A stretch of 64,000 bases of DNA from Lachnospiraceae bacterium (GTDB lineage: Bacteria; Bacillota; Clostridia; Lachnospirales; Lachnospiraceae). The stretch covers positions 186,001 through 250,000 of the forward strand of contig JAETRD010000006.1 in assembly GCA_021770345.1 (NCBI GenBank), read 5' to 3'. How positions within the stretch are numbered: the stretch's first letter is position 1; every line of letters starts with the position of its first letter. The position numbers and the translations under genes were made by a program. Below the pieces are notes generated by a model that did no database searches, was not told where the DNA came from, and was given only the letters and a program-made list of their open reading frames with translations. Positions 15,588 to 24,966 of this stretch are shown one piece after another.

Positions 15588-16478
15588 TTACAGCGGAAAA
15601 TCGCCGGTGTCGCGGTAAGCCGCCTGTGCGATTTCGAGAAACAGGCGCGTGCTCTCCCGGGTATCGTCCCGGTGAAAGGCGAGTACACACTGCATTTTTT
15701 CGGGGCAGTCAAACGGAATCCACGCAAATTCCCCGTTGTGGTCGTTCGCAAAGCCGGGGGCGAGGGAGACGGCCGCTCCCGCTGCAACATAGGTGAAAGC
15801 GATTTCCAGGTCATGGGCGTTTAAGGTAGTGATATGTCCGCTATTTACAATCCGTTGCTGAGCGGCTAACATTTCGGAGGGACTATCCCCGCCGAGGAGA
15901 AAGGTCCGACCGGCCAGATCCTGCTCGGTTGCGAGAGGCAGGCGGGCAAGCGGGTCATCATGCCTTGTGATCAGATAAAAGCGGCTCTCGTACAGGGGGA
16001 CAGTTTTGATATGCGTAAAACGGTTCAGTTCCGTCTCACGTGCAAAAAGAATATCCTGTGCCCGCCGGAAAAACAGATCAATTCTGTCGGAGCTGTATAC
16101 GAATTTCAGGTTGAGCGCGACGGCAGGCAGCGTCTCGGCGAACTGCTGCATGATCTGCGGCAGAAAGCAGATGCACGAGCGCATGGGAATACAGATATTC
16201 AGAGCTTCCGTATAGCGGGAGCTTAAATTTTGTCCCTGTTCGACGGCAGTCTGCAATTCCTTTCTGATATGCCGCAGGCTGGTGCAGAACTGTTCGCCGG
16301 CAGGAGTCAGTACGGCGCCCTTTGCGGAGCGCTCAAAGACAGAAAAGCCGATCTCGTTTTCCAGGCACTGTATCTGGTAGGTCAGCGAGGGCTGACTAAT
16401 AAAAAGATTCTCGGCCGCCCGGCTGAAATTTAAGGTATTTGACAATTCTAACACACAGTCGATCTGCTTTGTATTCAT
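15588..16478 (-). CDS. LysR-type transcriptional regulator
   Basis: 296 residues. The N-terminal winged HTH is typical: LELSNTLNFSRAAENLFISQ, then PSLTYQIQCLENEIGFSVFE and RSAKGAVLTPAGEQF. A linker helix and a periplasmic-binding-like effector domain with two subdomains follow (about 90-296). LysR proteins usually regulate a divergent gene and themselves; here the divergent neighbour is the GH3 gene at 16752, with 273 bp between the two starts holding a candidate GH3 promoter. Control of GH3 by a sugar-derived effector is therefore the natural inference. Several Cys in the effector domain are unremarkable. Confidence 0.93.
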   Translation of the reverse strand: MNTKQIDCVLELSNTLNFSRAAENLFISQPSLTYQIQCLENEIGFSVFERSAKGAVLTPAGEQFCTSLRHIRKELQTAVEQGQNLSSRYTEALNICIPMRSCICFLPQIMQQFAETLPAVALNLKFVYSSDRIDLFFRRAQDILFARETELNRFTHIKTVPLYESRFYLITRHDDPLARLPLATEQDLAGRTFLLGGDSPSEMLAAQQRIVNSGHITTLNAHDLEIAFTYVAAGAAVSLAPGFANDHNGEFAWIPFDCPEKMQCVLAFHRDDTRESTRLFLEIAQAAYRDTGDFPL

Positions 16479-16577
16479 GCTTTATTTCCCCATAGCTGCC
16501 GTCGGCCGGCAACGTGACGCACGTTTCTTTGCTCACTGATATTATAAAATATTTGAATAGATTATAGCATATATAAA

Positions 16578-16607
16578 TTGGATATTTCAATAGCCGGGGC
16601 TTATAAT
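16578..16607 (+). promoter_or_regulatory. Candidate promoter for the GH3 gene
   Basis: TTGGAT and TATAAT separated by 18 bp. It lies 145 bp before the GH3 start and within the LysR-GH3 divergent region. The AT-rich DNA just upstream (16540-16590) is where a LysR site would be expected, but I cannot pick out a convincing T-N11-A box. Confidence 0.5.
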
Positions 16608-16751
16608 GGAGCCAGAAAAAAGAGAGCGGGTCACTTTTCGCGGGGCGGGAATGCGCATAGACTGCACATTCCGTAGAGGTATGACTCAAGCGTGCGACCG
16701 CATCTTTTGAGAGGAATGAAAATGTAAAAAAATCTGGAGGAGGGAGAAACG

Positions 16752-19700
16752 ATGTTAAAGTTTTTGGTGGATTTACTGACGCCCGTTTTTGAGAATATGG
16801 GTGTCAGCCCGACGGACGTAGAGACGTATGTGAATATGCTTTCCGGCTATATTTACGCGATTCTGGGCCTTTCTGTTCTGGCGATTGCGGTTATGATTGC
16901 CGCGCACTGGTTTGTGAAAAAGGGAACGCGCCATGTGGTGCGGTGGAGCGCAGGGGTTGCATGGGTCGGCATTGTGACGATTCTCGCAAATGTGATTTGT
17001 TTCGGGCCGATGTACAATAATCTTGCGCCGATTTTAAACGGTCAGGCGTCGGTTTCCGAAGCGTCCGCGGCTGCGTCGAGGGAGATTATCGAGGAGATCG
17101 GGCAGGAAGGGATTACGCTGGTGAAAAACGAGAACAAAACGCTTCCGTTTGCGCCGGATTCCAACCTGAATGTCTTCGGATGGGCGGCGACAAACCCGAT
17201 TTACGGCGGCACCGGTTCCGGCTCTTCCGACAGCTCGAACGCGGCGGATATCCTCACCTCCCTGACGGACGCGGGGTTCCATGTCAATCAGGATCTTATT
17301 GATATGTACACGGCGTACAGCCCGACCCGGAATCTGGGCGGAAATGTTGTGAGTGTGACTTTCACCGACTGGTCGCTGCCGGAGCCGCCGGCGGAATATT
17401 ATACCGACGAGCTGATGCAGGGAGCGAAGGATTTTTCGGATAAGGCCCTGATTGTGATTTCGAGGTCCGGCGGCGAGGGGCAGGACGTGCCGCTCGATAT
17501 GAATCAGGTAATCAAAGGGACTTACGACCCGACCGATGAAATCGCAAACGGAAACGAGCAGTATACCTATTTCCGATGCAGCTATACAAACAACAGTGAC
17601 GCGTATGACGACTTCGATCCCGGCGAGAGCTATCTGGAGCTTTCCAACTCGGAGGAAGCGATGATCGAGAAGGTCTGCGCAGAGTTTGACGATGTTGCGG
17701 TTGTCATCAATGCAAACAATCCGATGGAGCTTGGATGGGTGGACGAGTACGAGCAGATCGGCGCCGTGATTCTTGCGCCGGGCACCGGTGCGAGCGGTAT
17801 GGCAGCTCTCGGGGATATTTTGAACGGCACGGTAAATCCGTCCGGAAGAACCGTGGACACCTATGTGTACGATTTGACGCAGACACCTTCCTATAACAAT
17901 TATGGAAACTTTACATACAACAATGTGGCGGATTTGCAGGCTGCGCTGACCGAGAGTGACCCGGCTTATCAGGGAGTGGTTTCTTTTGTCAACTATGTCG
18001 AGGGCATCTATGTGGGCTACAAATTCTATGAGACGGCCGCCGAGGAAGGATTTCTTACTTATGAGGAGCATGTGCAGTATCCGTTCGGCCACGGCTTAAG
18101 CTACACGACATTTTCACAGGAAATGCAGAACTTTAAAGACAACGGGGATACGGTTTCCTTTGACGTGACCGTGACGAATACCGGAGATACGGCCGGAAAG
18201 GATGTTGTGGAGGTGTACTACACGCCGCCCTATACAAACGGAGGGATCGAGAAGGCATCGGTCAATCTCGCGGATTTCGGAAAGACACAGGTGCTTGAGC
18301 CGGGGGCTTCCGAGACACTTTCTTTTGCGCTTGCGAAAGAGGAACTGGCGTCCTATGATTCGAATTGCATCAAGACGGCAAACGGCGGCTATGTGCTTGA
18401 GGTGGGAGAGTACAAAATCTCGATTCGTGCCAACGCGCATACCGTGCTGGACGAGGAGACATTTACGGTGGCGTCGGATATTGACTACAGCAGAGACGGG
18501 CGTGTGTCAGACGGTGTGACTGCGGTCAACCGGTTTCAGGATTACTCTGCGGGTGACGTGACTTATCTGTCCCGCGCGGACGGTTTTGCAAACTATGCGG
18601 AGGCGACCGCGGCGCCGTCGGCAAAAATGCATGTTCTCGATGACGAGACGCTTGCGGCGGTCACCGCAAAATCCGTTGCGTACTACGATTCCACGCAGTA
18701 TGACAACCCGGAGGATGAGATGCCGGTGACGGGCGCGGCAGGCGGCCGTACCCTGGCGGAGTATATCGGTGTGGACTATGACGATGCGTCCTGGGAGGAA
18801 CTGTTAGACCAGCTTACCGTCGAGGAGATGATAAACTTTGTGAACCTCGGAGGCTTTCAGACCGTTCCGGTGGAATCCGTCGGGAAAACGGCGACGCTGG
18901 ATTCGGACGGAACATCCGGCCTGAACGACTGGTATATCGGCGTTTTTGGAACGGCCTATCCGACGGAGCTTTTGATCGCACAGACCTGGAATAAGGATCT
19001 GGCTTACCGTGTCGGTGAGGCGGAGGGCGCGGAGTATGCGGACTGCCGCGTATTCGGTACCTATTCGCCGGCGATGAATACGCACCGCAGCGCGTTTACC
19101 GGGCGCAATTTCGAGTATTATTCCGAGGACGGTGTGCTCGGCGGCTATATCGCAGAGAATATGGTAAACGGTCTGGCGCAGAAAGGCGTGTACGCCTATA
19201 TCAAGCATTTCGTGCTGAATGACCAGGAGACAAACCGCTGTGCGCTTCTTCTGACTTATACCGATGAGCAGGCGCTGCGCGAGATTTATATGAAACCGTT
19301 TGAGATGAGCGTGAAGCATTTTACAGGACAGTCCCTTGCGGTGATGTCGTCGTTTAACTATATCGGGCATAAGCCGACGGGGGCGAACCCGGAGCTTTTG
19401 AATACGGTGCTGCGTGACGAGTGGGGCTTTCGGGGAATGGTTCTCTCCGACTGGAACGGCTCCTACGGCTATCAGAATACGGATGACTTCGTGCGAAACG
19501 GAAATGATGCGATGCTCGGCTTTATGCAGCATGCGTCGAATGTCATCACGAACACGGAGTCGGCGACGTTAGTAAAAGCGCTGCGCGCGGCGAGCAAAAA
19601 TATTTTCTACACGGTGGTAAACAGCGGAAACTACACGGTTCCCGACCCGAGAGAGGGCAAGATGAGCAATATGACAAAACTGTTTGTCGGTATTGACGTC

Positions 19701-19805
19701 GCGGTTTTCGCTGCGGCAGCCTGTATAATGGCAGTTGTGATTTTACGCTGGATGAAAAAGCGGAAAGCGGGCGCTCCCGCGGCCAAGCAGCCGAAGCAGC
19801 AGTAA
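16752..19805 (+). CDS. Membrane-anchored GH3 glycosidase with permuted domain order
   Basis: 1017 residues. Two hydrophobic helices lie near residues 33-55 and 72-96, and a third near 968-993 before a Lys-rich tail, so the enzyme appears anchored at both ends. After the N-terminal helices comes the GH3 C-terminal (alpha/beta sandwich) domain (REIIEEIGQEGITLVKNENK, GTGSGSSDSS, PGTGASGMAALGDIL, FPFGHGLSYT-like YPFGHGLSYTTF). A fibronectin III-like domain (GKDVVEVYYTPPY) follows, then the GH3 TIM-barrel part (STHRSAF-type NTHRSAFTGRNFEYYSEDG, KHFVLNDQE), with the nucleophile Asp900 in MVLSDWNGS. The usual order is reversed, a form known from some ruminococcal beta-glucosidases. Likely beta-glucosidase or related exo-glycosidase acting outside the membrane. 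Divergent LysR is the likely regulator. Confidence 0.93.
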   Translation: MLKFLVDLLTPVFENMGVSPTDVETYVNMLSGYIYAILGLSVLAIAVMIAAHWFVKKGTRHVVRWSAGVAWVGIVTILANVICFGPMYNNLAPILNGQASVSEASAAASREIIEEIGQEGITLVKNENKTLPFAPDSNLNVFGWAATNPIYGGTGSGSSDSSNAADILTSLTDAGFHVNQDLIDMYTAYSPTRNLGGNVVSVTFTDWSLPEPPAEYYTDELMQGAKDFSDKALIVISRSGGEGQDVPLDMNQVIKGTYDPTDEIANGNEQYTYFRCSYTNNSDAYDDFDPGESYLELSNSEEAMIEKVCAEFDDVAVVINANNPMELGWVDEYEQIGAVILAPGTGASGMAALGDILNGTVNPSGRTVDTYVYDLTQTPSYNNYGNFTYNNVADLQAALTESDPAYQGVVSFVNYVEGIYVGYKFYETAAEEGFLTYEEHVQYPFGHGLSYTTFSQEMQNFKDNGDTVSFDVTVTNTGDTAGKDVVEVYYTPPYTNGGIEKASVNLADFGKTQVLEPGASETLSFALAKEELASYDSNCIKTANGGYVLEVGEYKISIRANAHTVLDEETFTVASDIDYSRDGRVSDGVTAVNRFQDYSAGDVTYLSRADGFANYAEATAAPSAKMHVLDDETLAAVTAKSVAYYDSTQYDNPEDEMPVTGAAGGRTLAEYIGVDYDDASWEELLDQLTVEEMINFVNLGGFQTVPVESVGKTATLDSDGTSGLNDWYIGVFGTAYPTELLIAQTWNKDLAYRVGEAEGAEYADCRVFGTYSPAMNTHRSAFTGRNFEYYSEDGVLGGYIAENMVNGLAQKGVYAYIKHFVLNDQETNRCALLLTYTDEQALREIYMKPFEMSVKHFTGQSLAVMSSFNYIGHKPTGANPELLNTVLRDEWGFRGMVLSDWNGSYGYQNTDDFVRNGNDAMLGFMQHASNVITNTESATLVKALRAASKNIFYTVVNSGNYTVPDPREGKMSNMTKLFVGIDVAVFAAAACIMAVVILRWMKKRKAGAPAAKQPKQQ

Positions 19806-19837
19806 ATCAGCAATTTTCCAAATTCCTTTTGTTTTGG

Positions 19838-19877
19838 CGGAGGCCGACCTGTGTTTGCAGGCCGGCCTCTGTTTTGC
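19838..19877 (+). terminator. Rho-independent terminator after GH3
   Basis: GAGGCCGACCTG pairs with CAGGCCGGCCTC (one mismatch) around the loop TGTTTG, followed by TGTTTTG. It begins about 35 bp after the GH3 stop and separates GH3 from the LytTR operon. Confidence 0.8.
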
Positions 19878-19993
19878 CATATCAAAAATCATCGGATATA
19901 CCGATTGTGTGCCGATATCGACCATCCGTCGAGAATCGATGGATTTCTGTTTCGGGATTCTCTATAATGAAGCCATGACAGGGAGGTGATGAC

Positions 19994-20434
19994 ATGCAGG
20001 TAGAGATAAAGATTGATGCATCCTGTGAAAAGCCGAGAGCGATTATCGTCACGGACCAGATGACGGAAGAGATCGCGGAGCTTGTAAAAATACTGTCGGA
20101 GGAAAAGCGTTCCGTGCTTGCAGGGTTCCGTGAAGGTGAGGCCTTTTTGCTCGAGGAGGCGGATATCATACGGATTTATGCGGCGGAGGGCAGGGTGTTT
20201 GCAGAGACGGCCGACGGGGAATATCAGCTGCGGCTGCGGCTTTACGAGCTGGAAGCGCGCCTTTGCAGAGATCTGTTTGTGCGCATTTCAAACTCCGAGA
20301 TCATTAATCTGAAAAAGGTAAGAAGGTTTGATCTGAGCTATGCGGGAACGATCTGTATCTCCTTAGCGAACGGTACGACCAGCTATGTTTCAAGACGCTA
20401 TGTCGCGAAAATAAAACAGGTGTTGGGGATATAA
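19994..20434 (+). CDS. LytTR-type DNA-binding regulator
   Basis: 146 residues. The C-terminal half is a LytTR domain: ADIIRIYAAEGRVFAETADG, then LYELEARL and FVRISNSEIINLKKVRRFD, ending SRRYVAKIKQVLGI. There is no receiver domain; the N-terminal ~45 residues are a short alpha/beta segment. This architecture is typically encoded with a DUF3021 membrane protein, as here (61 bp downstream), and is thought to form a membrane-linked regulatory pair that controls its own operon. A TATAAT box at 19963-19968 with a weak TGGATT upstream lies 26 bp before the start; the ribosome binding site GGGAGGTGAT is strong. Confidence 0.92.
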   Translation: MQVEIKIDASCEKPRAIIVTDQMTEEIAELVKILSEEKRSVLAGFREGEAFLLEEADIIRIYAAEGRVFAETADGEYQLRLRLYELEARLCRDLFVRISNSEIINLKKVRRFDLSYAGTICISLANGTTSYVSRRYVAKIKQVLGI

Positions 20435-20495
20435 GTGAACGTTTAAACAGGGGAATTTATTTGCGCTGCCGCAGGCGGCGGAACAGGAGGTAAAA

Positions 20496-20957
20496 ATGAA
20501 GAAGAAAATTATGCTGACATGTTTGATCGGAGCGCTGGCGGGGCACTTTATCAGCAGCGTGATTACAATGACGATTTCATTGTTTGCGGGGGACGGACAG
20601 TTTTATCCGGTTGTCCCGGAACTGATTACGGCGTGCGGATCGGAAATCAATGCGGTATGGATACAGTTTGTGTGTTCCTGCCTGTACGGGGCGGCGTGGG
20701 CGGGAGCGTCTTTTTTCTGGAAGGTAGAAAGTTGGAGCCTGCTGCGTCAGACGGTAACGCATTTTCTTGTCTGCACCACAGCCACTTTTCCGGTTGCGTA
20801 TTTTATGTACTGGATGCCGCACAGCATAGGTGGGATCTTAAGCTATTATGCACTTTTTCTGGCAATTTACTGGGGGATCTGGACAGTGGAATACGGCCGT
20901 ATCAAACGGGAAATTGGCCGGATGAATGAGAGATTGGCGGAGAAAAACGTGGAATGA
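20496..20957 (+). CDS. DUF3021 membrane protein
   Basis: 153 residues with four hydrophobic helices (about 7-28, 47-70, 85-107, 114-132) and a charged cytosolic tail (EYGRIKREIGRMNERLAEKN). This is the size and topology of DUF3021 proteins, the regular partner of receiver-less LytTR regulators. It probably modulates the LytTR protein at the membrane, inferred from the conserved pairing. Second gene of the operon; a strong separate promoter follows at 20988. Confidence 0.9.
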   Translation: MKKKIMLTCLIGALAGHFISSVITMTISLFAGDGQFYPVVPELITACGSEINAVWIQFVCSCLYGAAWAGASFFWKVESWSLLRQTVTHFLVCTTATFPVAYFMYWMPHSIGGILSYYALFLAIYWGIWTVEYGRIKREIGRMNERLAEKNVE

Positions 20958-20987
20958 GAACAGGAGATACGCAGTCGATGATATTAT

Positions 20988-21016
20988 TTGACAATTGTAG
21001 TATATATGGGTATAAT
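20988..21016 (+). promoter_or_regulatory. Consensus sigma-A promoter
   Basis: TTGACA, 17 bp, TATAAT: a perfect housekeeping promoter. It lies about 100 bp before the start of the secreted protein gene at 21118 and should transcribe that gene and the membrane protein after it. Confidence 0.88.
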
Positions 21017-21117
21017 AAAACTACAATTATAATGATACGAAAGGAAGTGAGTCCGATGTGGAAAAGAATAGGAAGGGTATTTGCAGAATAGCAAACGATG
21101 AAAGGAGAAATTCTTTT

Positions 21118-21459
21118 ATGAAGCAGATGATTAAGAAAACAATAGGATTATTTACAATAATGTGTGTGTGTCTGTCATTAAATGCATATACTATATATGC
21201 ATATTCTCATTCATTCGAGAATTGTCCCAATTCAGGCCCGCATGTGGGAGCGAACTTTAACTATATCAAAGCATATGAGAATCATAAATATTACCCTGGG
21301 AAGGATTATAATTGCTGGACAGATACAAGCGGCGGACGTTTTTTCATTTTCTATGAATCATGGACCTGCAGTTATTGTGGAAAACTTATTGTAAAAGAGA
21401 CAATCATAGATGTGTCTACGCCGGCTGCCGGTACAGAAACGGAAACCGAAGAGAAATAA
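21118..21459 (+). CDS. Small secreted protein with a CxxC motif
   Basis: 113 residues from ATG 21118, chosen because AAAGGAG lies 10 bases upstream and the resulting N-terminus is a signal peptide: MKQMIKKT, then a hydrophobic run LFTIMCVCLSLNAYTIYAYS with likely cleavage near residue 25-30. The mature part is small and aromatic-rich, with CSYCGK (a possible disulfide or metal site) and a Thr/Glu-rich end. I do not recognise the family. It lies under a strong promoter and 40 bp before a small membrane protein gene; the two may act together. Confidence 0.75.
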   Translation: MKQMIKKTIGLFTIMCVCLSLNAYTIYAYSHSFENCPNSGPHVGANFNYIKAYENHKYYPGKDYNCWTDTSGGRFFIFYESWTCSYCGKLIVKETIIDVSTPAAGTETETEEK

Positions 21460-21498
21460 ACTATAAAAATGCCGTCAGATGGAGAGGAGGGTCAAAAT

Positions 21499-21876
21499 AT
21501 GAGTCAGAGTAACTATAAAAAAAGTTTTATCCTGTTTTTACTATTGACCGTTCTCACGGCATTGCTTCTCATTTGCTGCTGTATTCCGCGCAGTTGGGGA
21601 TTCCAGCAGGTGCGGGGATTTTTTGATCTGGCAGATGCCGTCGGCGGAAGCCATACCGGAAATGCGGGATGGCTGTCCATGGAAGCATTATTCTGTCTGT
21701 TTGTATTTATTACCGATCAGTTATATGGCCGTGTGACAGGAAAGAAGCCGTTCTTTTCCTTTTCGGAAGGAATGAGCGTGTCGGGAAAGGTTTTGAAGGT
21801 ATTGGTGTGTGCCGTCCTTGCGATGGGGGTTGGTGCCGCTTTTCATTATCTGAGGTATTACACATATTTTATGTGA
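21499..21876 (+). CDS. Small membrane protein of unknown function
   Basis: 125 residues from ATG 21499 (ribosome binding site GGAGAGGAGGG). Hydrophobic helices near 10-30, 60-75 and 100-118. No signature recognised. It follows the secreted protein gene in the same transcript. A GC-rich hairpin (AACGGGC...GCCCGTT, about 21908-21940) downstream could end the transcript, although its T-tract is weak. Confidence 0.7.
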   Translation: MSQSNYKKSFILFLLLTVLTALLLICCCIPRSWGFQQVRGFFDLADAVGGSHTGNAGWLSMEALFCLFVFITDQLYGRVTGKKPFFSFSEGMSVSGKVLKVLVCAVLAMGVGAAFHYLRYYTYFM

Positions 21877-21993
21877 AGGAAACAGGAATTTGATTTTGGT
21901 TGAGGATAACGGGCTGTACGCAAAGCGTGCGGCCCGTTGCCATGTGATTTGCGGTTTGTTTTTCCTTAATTGCGTTCAATCATGCCGGAGGTG

Positions 21994-22021
21994 TTGACAA
22001 AAAGTCAAAATCGCTTACACT
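21994..22021 (+). promoter_or_regulatory. Promoter of the NYN-domain gene
   Basis: TTGACA, 16 bp, TACACT, 55 bp before the NYN start. Good match to the housekeeping consensus. Confidence 0.7.
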
Positions 22022-22075
22022 GGAAGGAGAGACAACGGATCGGTTCCGAAAATTGTGTGAGAAAGGCAGCGTCAG

Positions 22076-22891
22076 ATGGAAGATTATGTAAAACAGGTGG
22101 CAGTGTTAATCGATGGGGACAATATTTCCGACAAATATGCGGAGTATATCAGGCAGGAGGCAAGGCAGTACGGGAGGGTGAAGATTCTCCGGCTGTACGG
22201 TTCCGTCAATTCCCCGAGCGTGAAGCGGTGGTATCGGGTGATGCCGAAGTACGGGATTTCTCCGGTGCTTCAGATCTGCTATGTACACGGAAAAAGCGTG
22301 GCGGATCAGGCGCTGACAATCGACGCGATGGATATTCTGCACATGGAAAAAATAGATGTGTTCTGCATTGTGTCGAGTGACAGCGATTATACGAAGCTGG
22401 TGTATCGGATTCGGGAGGCGGGCAAGACCGTAATCGGAATGGGGGAACAGAAGACGAAGGAGGCGTTGGCGAACGCCTGTGATGAATTTAAAATCCTCGA
22501 TTTGATATATAAGGACGAGAGCGCGCAGGAGGAGCCGGCATTCGAGGAGAAGACGGAGCCTGCTGCAGAGGAGATCTATGATGTCTCCGAAGAGGAGGAC
22601 GAGGCAGCGGAAGAGGAAGTCGAGGAGGCGGAGATTAAGATTCCGGATGAGGACGAGATCGTGACATCGATAAGCGCCATGCTTGACTCCGTGGCCGACG
22701 ATAATACGATGGTCAATCTGGCCGAAGTCGGCAAGATGTTAAAGCAGAAATATCAGGGCTTTGATGCGAGAAATTACAATTATCGGAATATGACCCAGCT
22801 GATAAGAAATCACGAGGATGTTTTTGTCTGGAACCGGGTGACGGCGCCGGACGGAATCCATCACATTGTAAATGTCGGGAAAAAGCAGTAA
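22076..22891 (+). CDS. NYN-domain (PIN-like) nuclease with C-terminal LOTUS/OST-HTH domain
   Basis: 271 residues. Residues 1-145 form a LabA/NYN domain: VLIDGDNIS supplies the first acidic pair, and FCIVSSDSDYTKLVYRIREA then GKTVIGMGEQKT the second acidic cluster. A long acidic linker (about 150-190, rich in Glu) separates this from an OST-HTH/LOTUS domain (about 195-260: TMVNLAEVGKMLKQKYQGFD, NYNYRNMTQLIRNHEDVF). NYN domains are metal-dependent RNases, and LOTUS domains bind RNA, including G-rich structures. The protein probably cleaves or binds structured RNA in the cytosol. Own promoter and terminator; monocistronic. Confidence 0.93.
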   Translation: MEDYVKQVAVLIDGDNISDKYAEYIRQEARQYGRVKILRLYGSVNSPSVKRWYRVMPKYGISPVLQICYVHGKSVADQALTIDAMDILHMEKIDVFCIVSSDSDYTKLVYRIREAGKTVIGMGEQKTKEALANACDEFKILDLIYKDESAQEEPAFEEKTEPAAEEIYDVSEEEDEAAEEEVEEAEIKIPDEDEIVTSISAMLDSVADDNTMVNLAEVGKMLKQKYQGFDARNYNYRNMTQLIRNHEDVFVWNRVTAPDGIHHIVNVGKKQ

Positions 22892-22971
22892 GACGTGTCG
22901 AGATGCGGCATGTTAAAGCTGCTTCGCAGCTTCGGGACAGATATGTCTGACGACGCAATTTTCAGGATAAT

Positions 22972-23018
22972 AAGAGGTGCACCGCGCGGGTTTATTCACC
23001 CGTGCGGTGCACCTCTTT
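22972..23018. terminator. Strong hairpin terminator between convergent genes
   Basis: AAGAGGTGCACCGCGCGGGT pairs with the complementary arm ending GGTGCACCTCTTT around a short TTATTC loop. The A-rich start and T-rich end allow it to work in both directions, for the NYN gene and for the convergent chemoreceptor gene. Confidence 0.85.
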
Positions 23019-23064
23019 GAATCATGCGGGATAAGCCGCAATGCGCAGTGTGCGCCGTTATCTG

Positions 23065-24774
23065 TCAGATCTTAAAATAATCAATCAGGCCGACTAAGGT
23101 TTCCACCTGCGCCTGCTGCTGCTCGCTGATTGCGGCAGTCTCCTCGGAGGTGGCGGAGTTGTTGTCAACGATCGCGGATACGCTCGAAATACTCTCGTTG
23201 ATCTCCTGCATCTTTTCGGCCTCCTCGTTGAGAAGGGCGGCGATCAGAGACATCTTTTCCGTGGCGCTGCCGGCGCCGACCATTACCTGCTCCATATTTG
23301 CCATCGTCTCGTTTGCAATATTTGTACTGTGTGTGACGGCCTCGATCGTTGCCTCGATCAATTTGGTCGTCTCGTTTACGGCCTGTGCGGATTCCTCGGA
23401 CAGTTTCTTGACCTGGTCGGCCACAACGGCAAAGCCCTTTCCTGCCTCGCCTGCGCGCGCCGCTTCGATAGACGCATTCAGGGACAAAAGGCCGGTCTGG
23501 TCCGCGATCTGCTCAATCGTGTTGATAATGGAGTTGATCTGTTCCGAACAGCTGCTGATTTCCGTGATGGCGGCCATAAGCTCCTGCATCTTTGCGTTTC
23601 CGGTCTGCAAAAGCATGCCGGCGCTCGAGGACAGTTTTCTGCATTCGTCGGCTTCCTGCGCGTTTTTCATGGTGTTTGCGGACAGCGCGTCGATGATGCC
23701 GGCAAGCTCGGACACTTTCATTGCCTGCGTCGTGCAGCCCTCGGCGAGGTCGGTGGCCGCGCAGGAGAGCTGCTCGGAGCCGCCGTCAACCTGCTGTGTG
23801 ACATCCTGCAGGGTGGTCAGCGTGTCGCGCATCTTATCTCCGATTGCCAGCAGGGAGTCCTTAATCTGTGAAAAATCGCCGACATAGTCCTGACGGATAT
23901 CCATGACATAGTTTCCCTGTCCCATCTGCTCGAGTGTGCCGGAGATTTCCTCGATGATGCCGCTGAGGTTTGTTTTCATTGAATTGATGGCCTTTACCAT
24001 CCGGCCGACTTCGCTCTCGTCCTCGTACATATCAAAGCTTTCATGCAGCTTGCCTTCGGAGAGGACAACCATCTGCGCGGATACCTGCTCGATCGGCTGC
24101 AAAAGCTTTTCTTTGGAGAAGCGGATGGTATTGCTGATCTGCCTTGAGATATAGACGAAGGAGAGGACAAACAGCAGTTCCACCGCATACTGAATCAGCT
24201 TCATCGCGCGTGTTTTGCCCGCGAGACGGTCCTGCACCTGATTGATCGTGGTCTCCGTGAGTGAATTGATCTGGACGACCGTATCCTCATATGCGTTGCC
24301 GAACACCGCGTCTGATGCAGACTGCATGTCCCCGGCCTGCACGGCCGCCATCGCCGCTTCCTCTAAGGGGACAAGCTCATTGGACAGAGAGGCGATCTCG
24401 TTCATTTTTGTCCATTCCTCGTCGGTGATATCGTTTTTTTCGAGGATGGCAAGAGCGGCATCGCGGTTTTTGTGTTCGTTTAATTCCGCCATGTATTCGT
24501 CATAATACCGCTGCTGACCGGTGACGGCGTATGACTGCACGGAGGAGGTCAGCGTCTTGGAGCCGAGCCGATATTGATTCAATGCCATTGTCGTCTCGAG
24601 ACAGTCTTCCGTGACGGAAGAGACGAGCAGCTGTGTCACGAGAAGCATCAGAAGAAAAATAATGCCGGTGACAACAGATCTGTTTACAACGCGGGAAATC
24701 TGATTCAGGCGCGCGCGCTGACCGTTTGGGTACAGTTCGGTTGAGGGGGTGGGCTGTTTCTTTTGTTTTTTCAT
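23065..24774 (-). CDS. Methyl-accepting chemotaxis protein
   Basis: 569 residues. First transmembrane helix at about 35-56, then an extracytoplasmic four-helix-bundle-like sensor (about 57-195) with no recognised ligand motif. A second transmembrane helix lies at about 200-215, followed by HAMP (about 215-290). The long signalling coiled coil has the conserved hairpin [22 protein letters not shown]. It passes ligand information to CheA/CheW, which are not in the window. It stands alone on the minus strand, divergent from the hydrolase gene. There is no C-terminal CheR-binding pentapeptide; the protein ends VGLIDYFKI. Confidence 0.95.
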   Translation of the reverse strand: MKKQKKQPTPSTELYPNGQRARLNQISRVVNRSVVTGIIFLLMLLVTQLLVSSVTEDCLETTMALNQYRLGSKTLTSSVQSYAVTGQQRYYDEYMAELNEHKNRDAALAILEKNDITDEEWTKMNEIASLSNELVPLEEAAMAAVQAGDMQSASDAVFGNAYEDTVVQINSLTETTINQVQDRLAGKTRAMKLIQYAVELLFVLSFVYISRQISNTIRFSKEKLLQPIEQVSAQMVVLSEGKLHESFDMYEDESEVGRMVKAINSMKTNLSGIIEEISGTLEQMGQGNYVMDIRQDYVGDFSQIKDSLLAIGDKMRDTLTTLQDVTQQVDGGSEQLSCAATDLAEGCTTQAMKVSELAGIIDALSANTMKNAQEADECRKLSSSAGMLLQTGNAKMQELMAAITEISSCSEQINSIINTIEQIADQTGLLSLNASIEAARAGEAGKGFAVVADQVKKLSEESAQAVNETTKLIEATIEAVTHSTNIANETMANMEQVMVGAGSATEKMSLIAALLNEEAEKMQEINESISSVSAIVDNNSATSEETAAISEQQQAQVETLVGLIDYFKI

Positions 24775-24882
24775 GGATACGCCTCCTTGCTTCCAAAAAT
24801 ATATTATATCTATTATAGCTTATATTGGAAGAAAAGGGTACCACAAATATAGAAATAAAATAATTTATGGAAAAGTAAGCCA

Positions 24883-24911
24883 TTGACAGCGGCAGAAGGG
24901 ATTGTTATAGT
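24883..24911 (+). promoter_or_regulatory. Promoter of the alpha/beta hydrolase gene
   Basis: TTGACA, 17 bp, TATAGT, 55 bp before the start codon at 24967. Strong housekeeping match. Confidence 0.8.
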
Positions 24912-24966
24912 TTTTCACAGCAGCGGAAACAGTTTCATATGATAGAAACATGGAGGTTATATATAG

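Noticed and set aside
17034-18092. 352-codon minus-strand frame opposite GH3
   Set aside because: Shadow of the GH3 gene, without a start signal or family resemblance.
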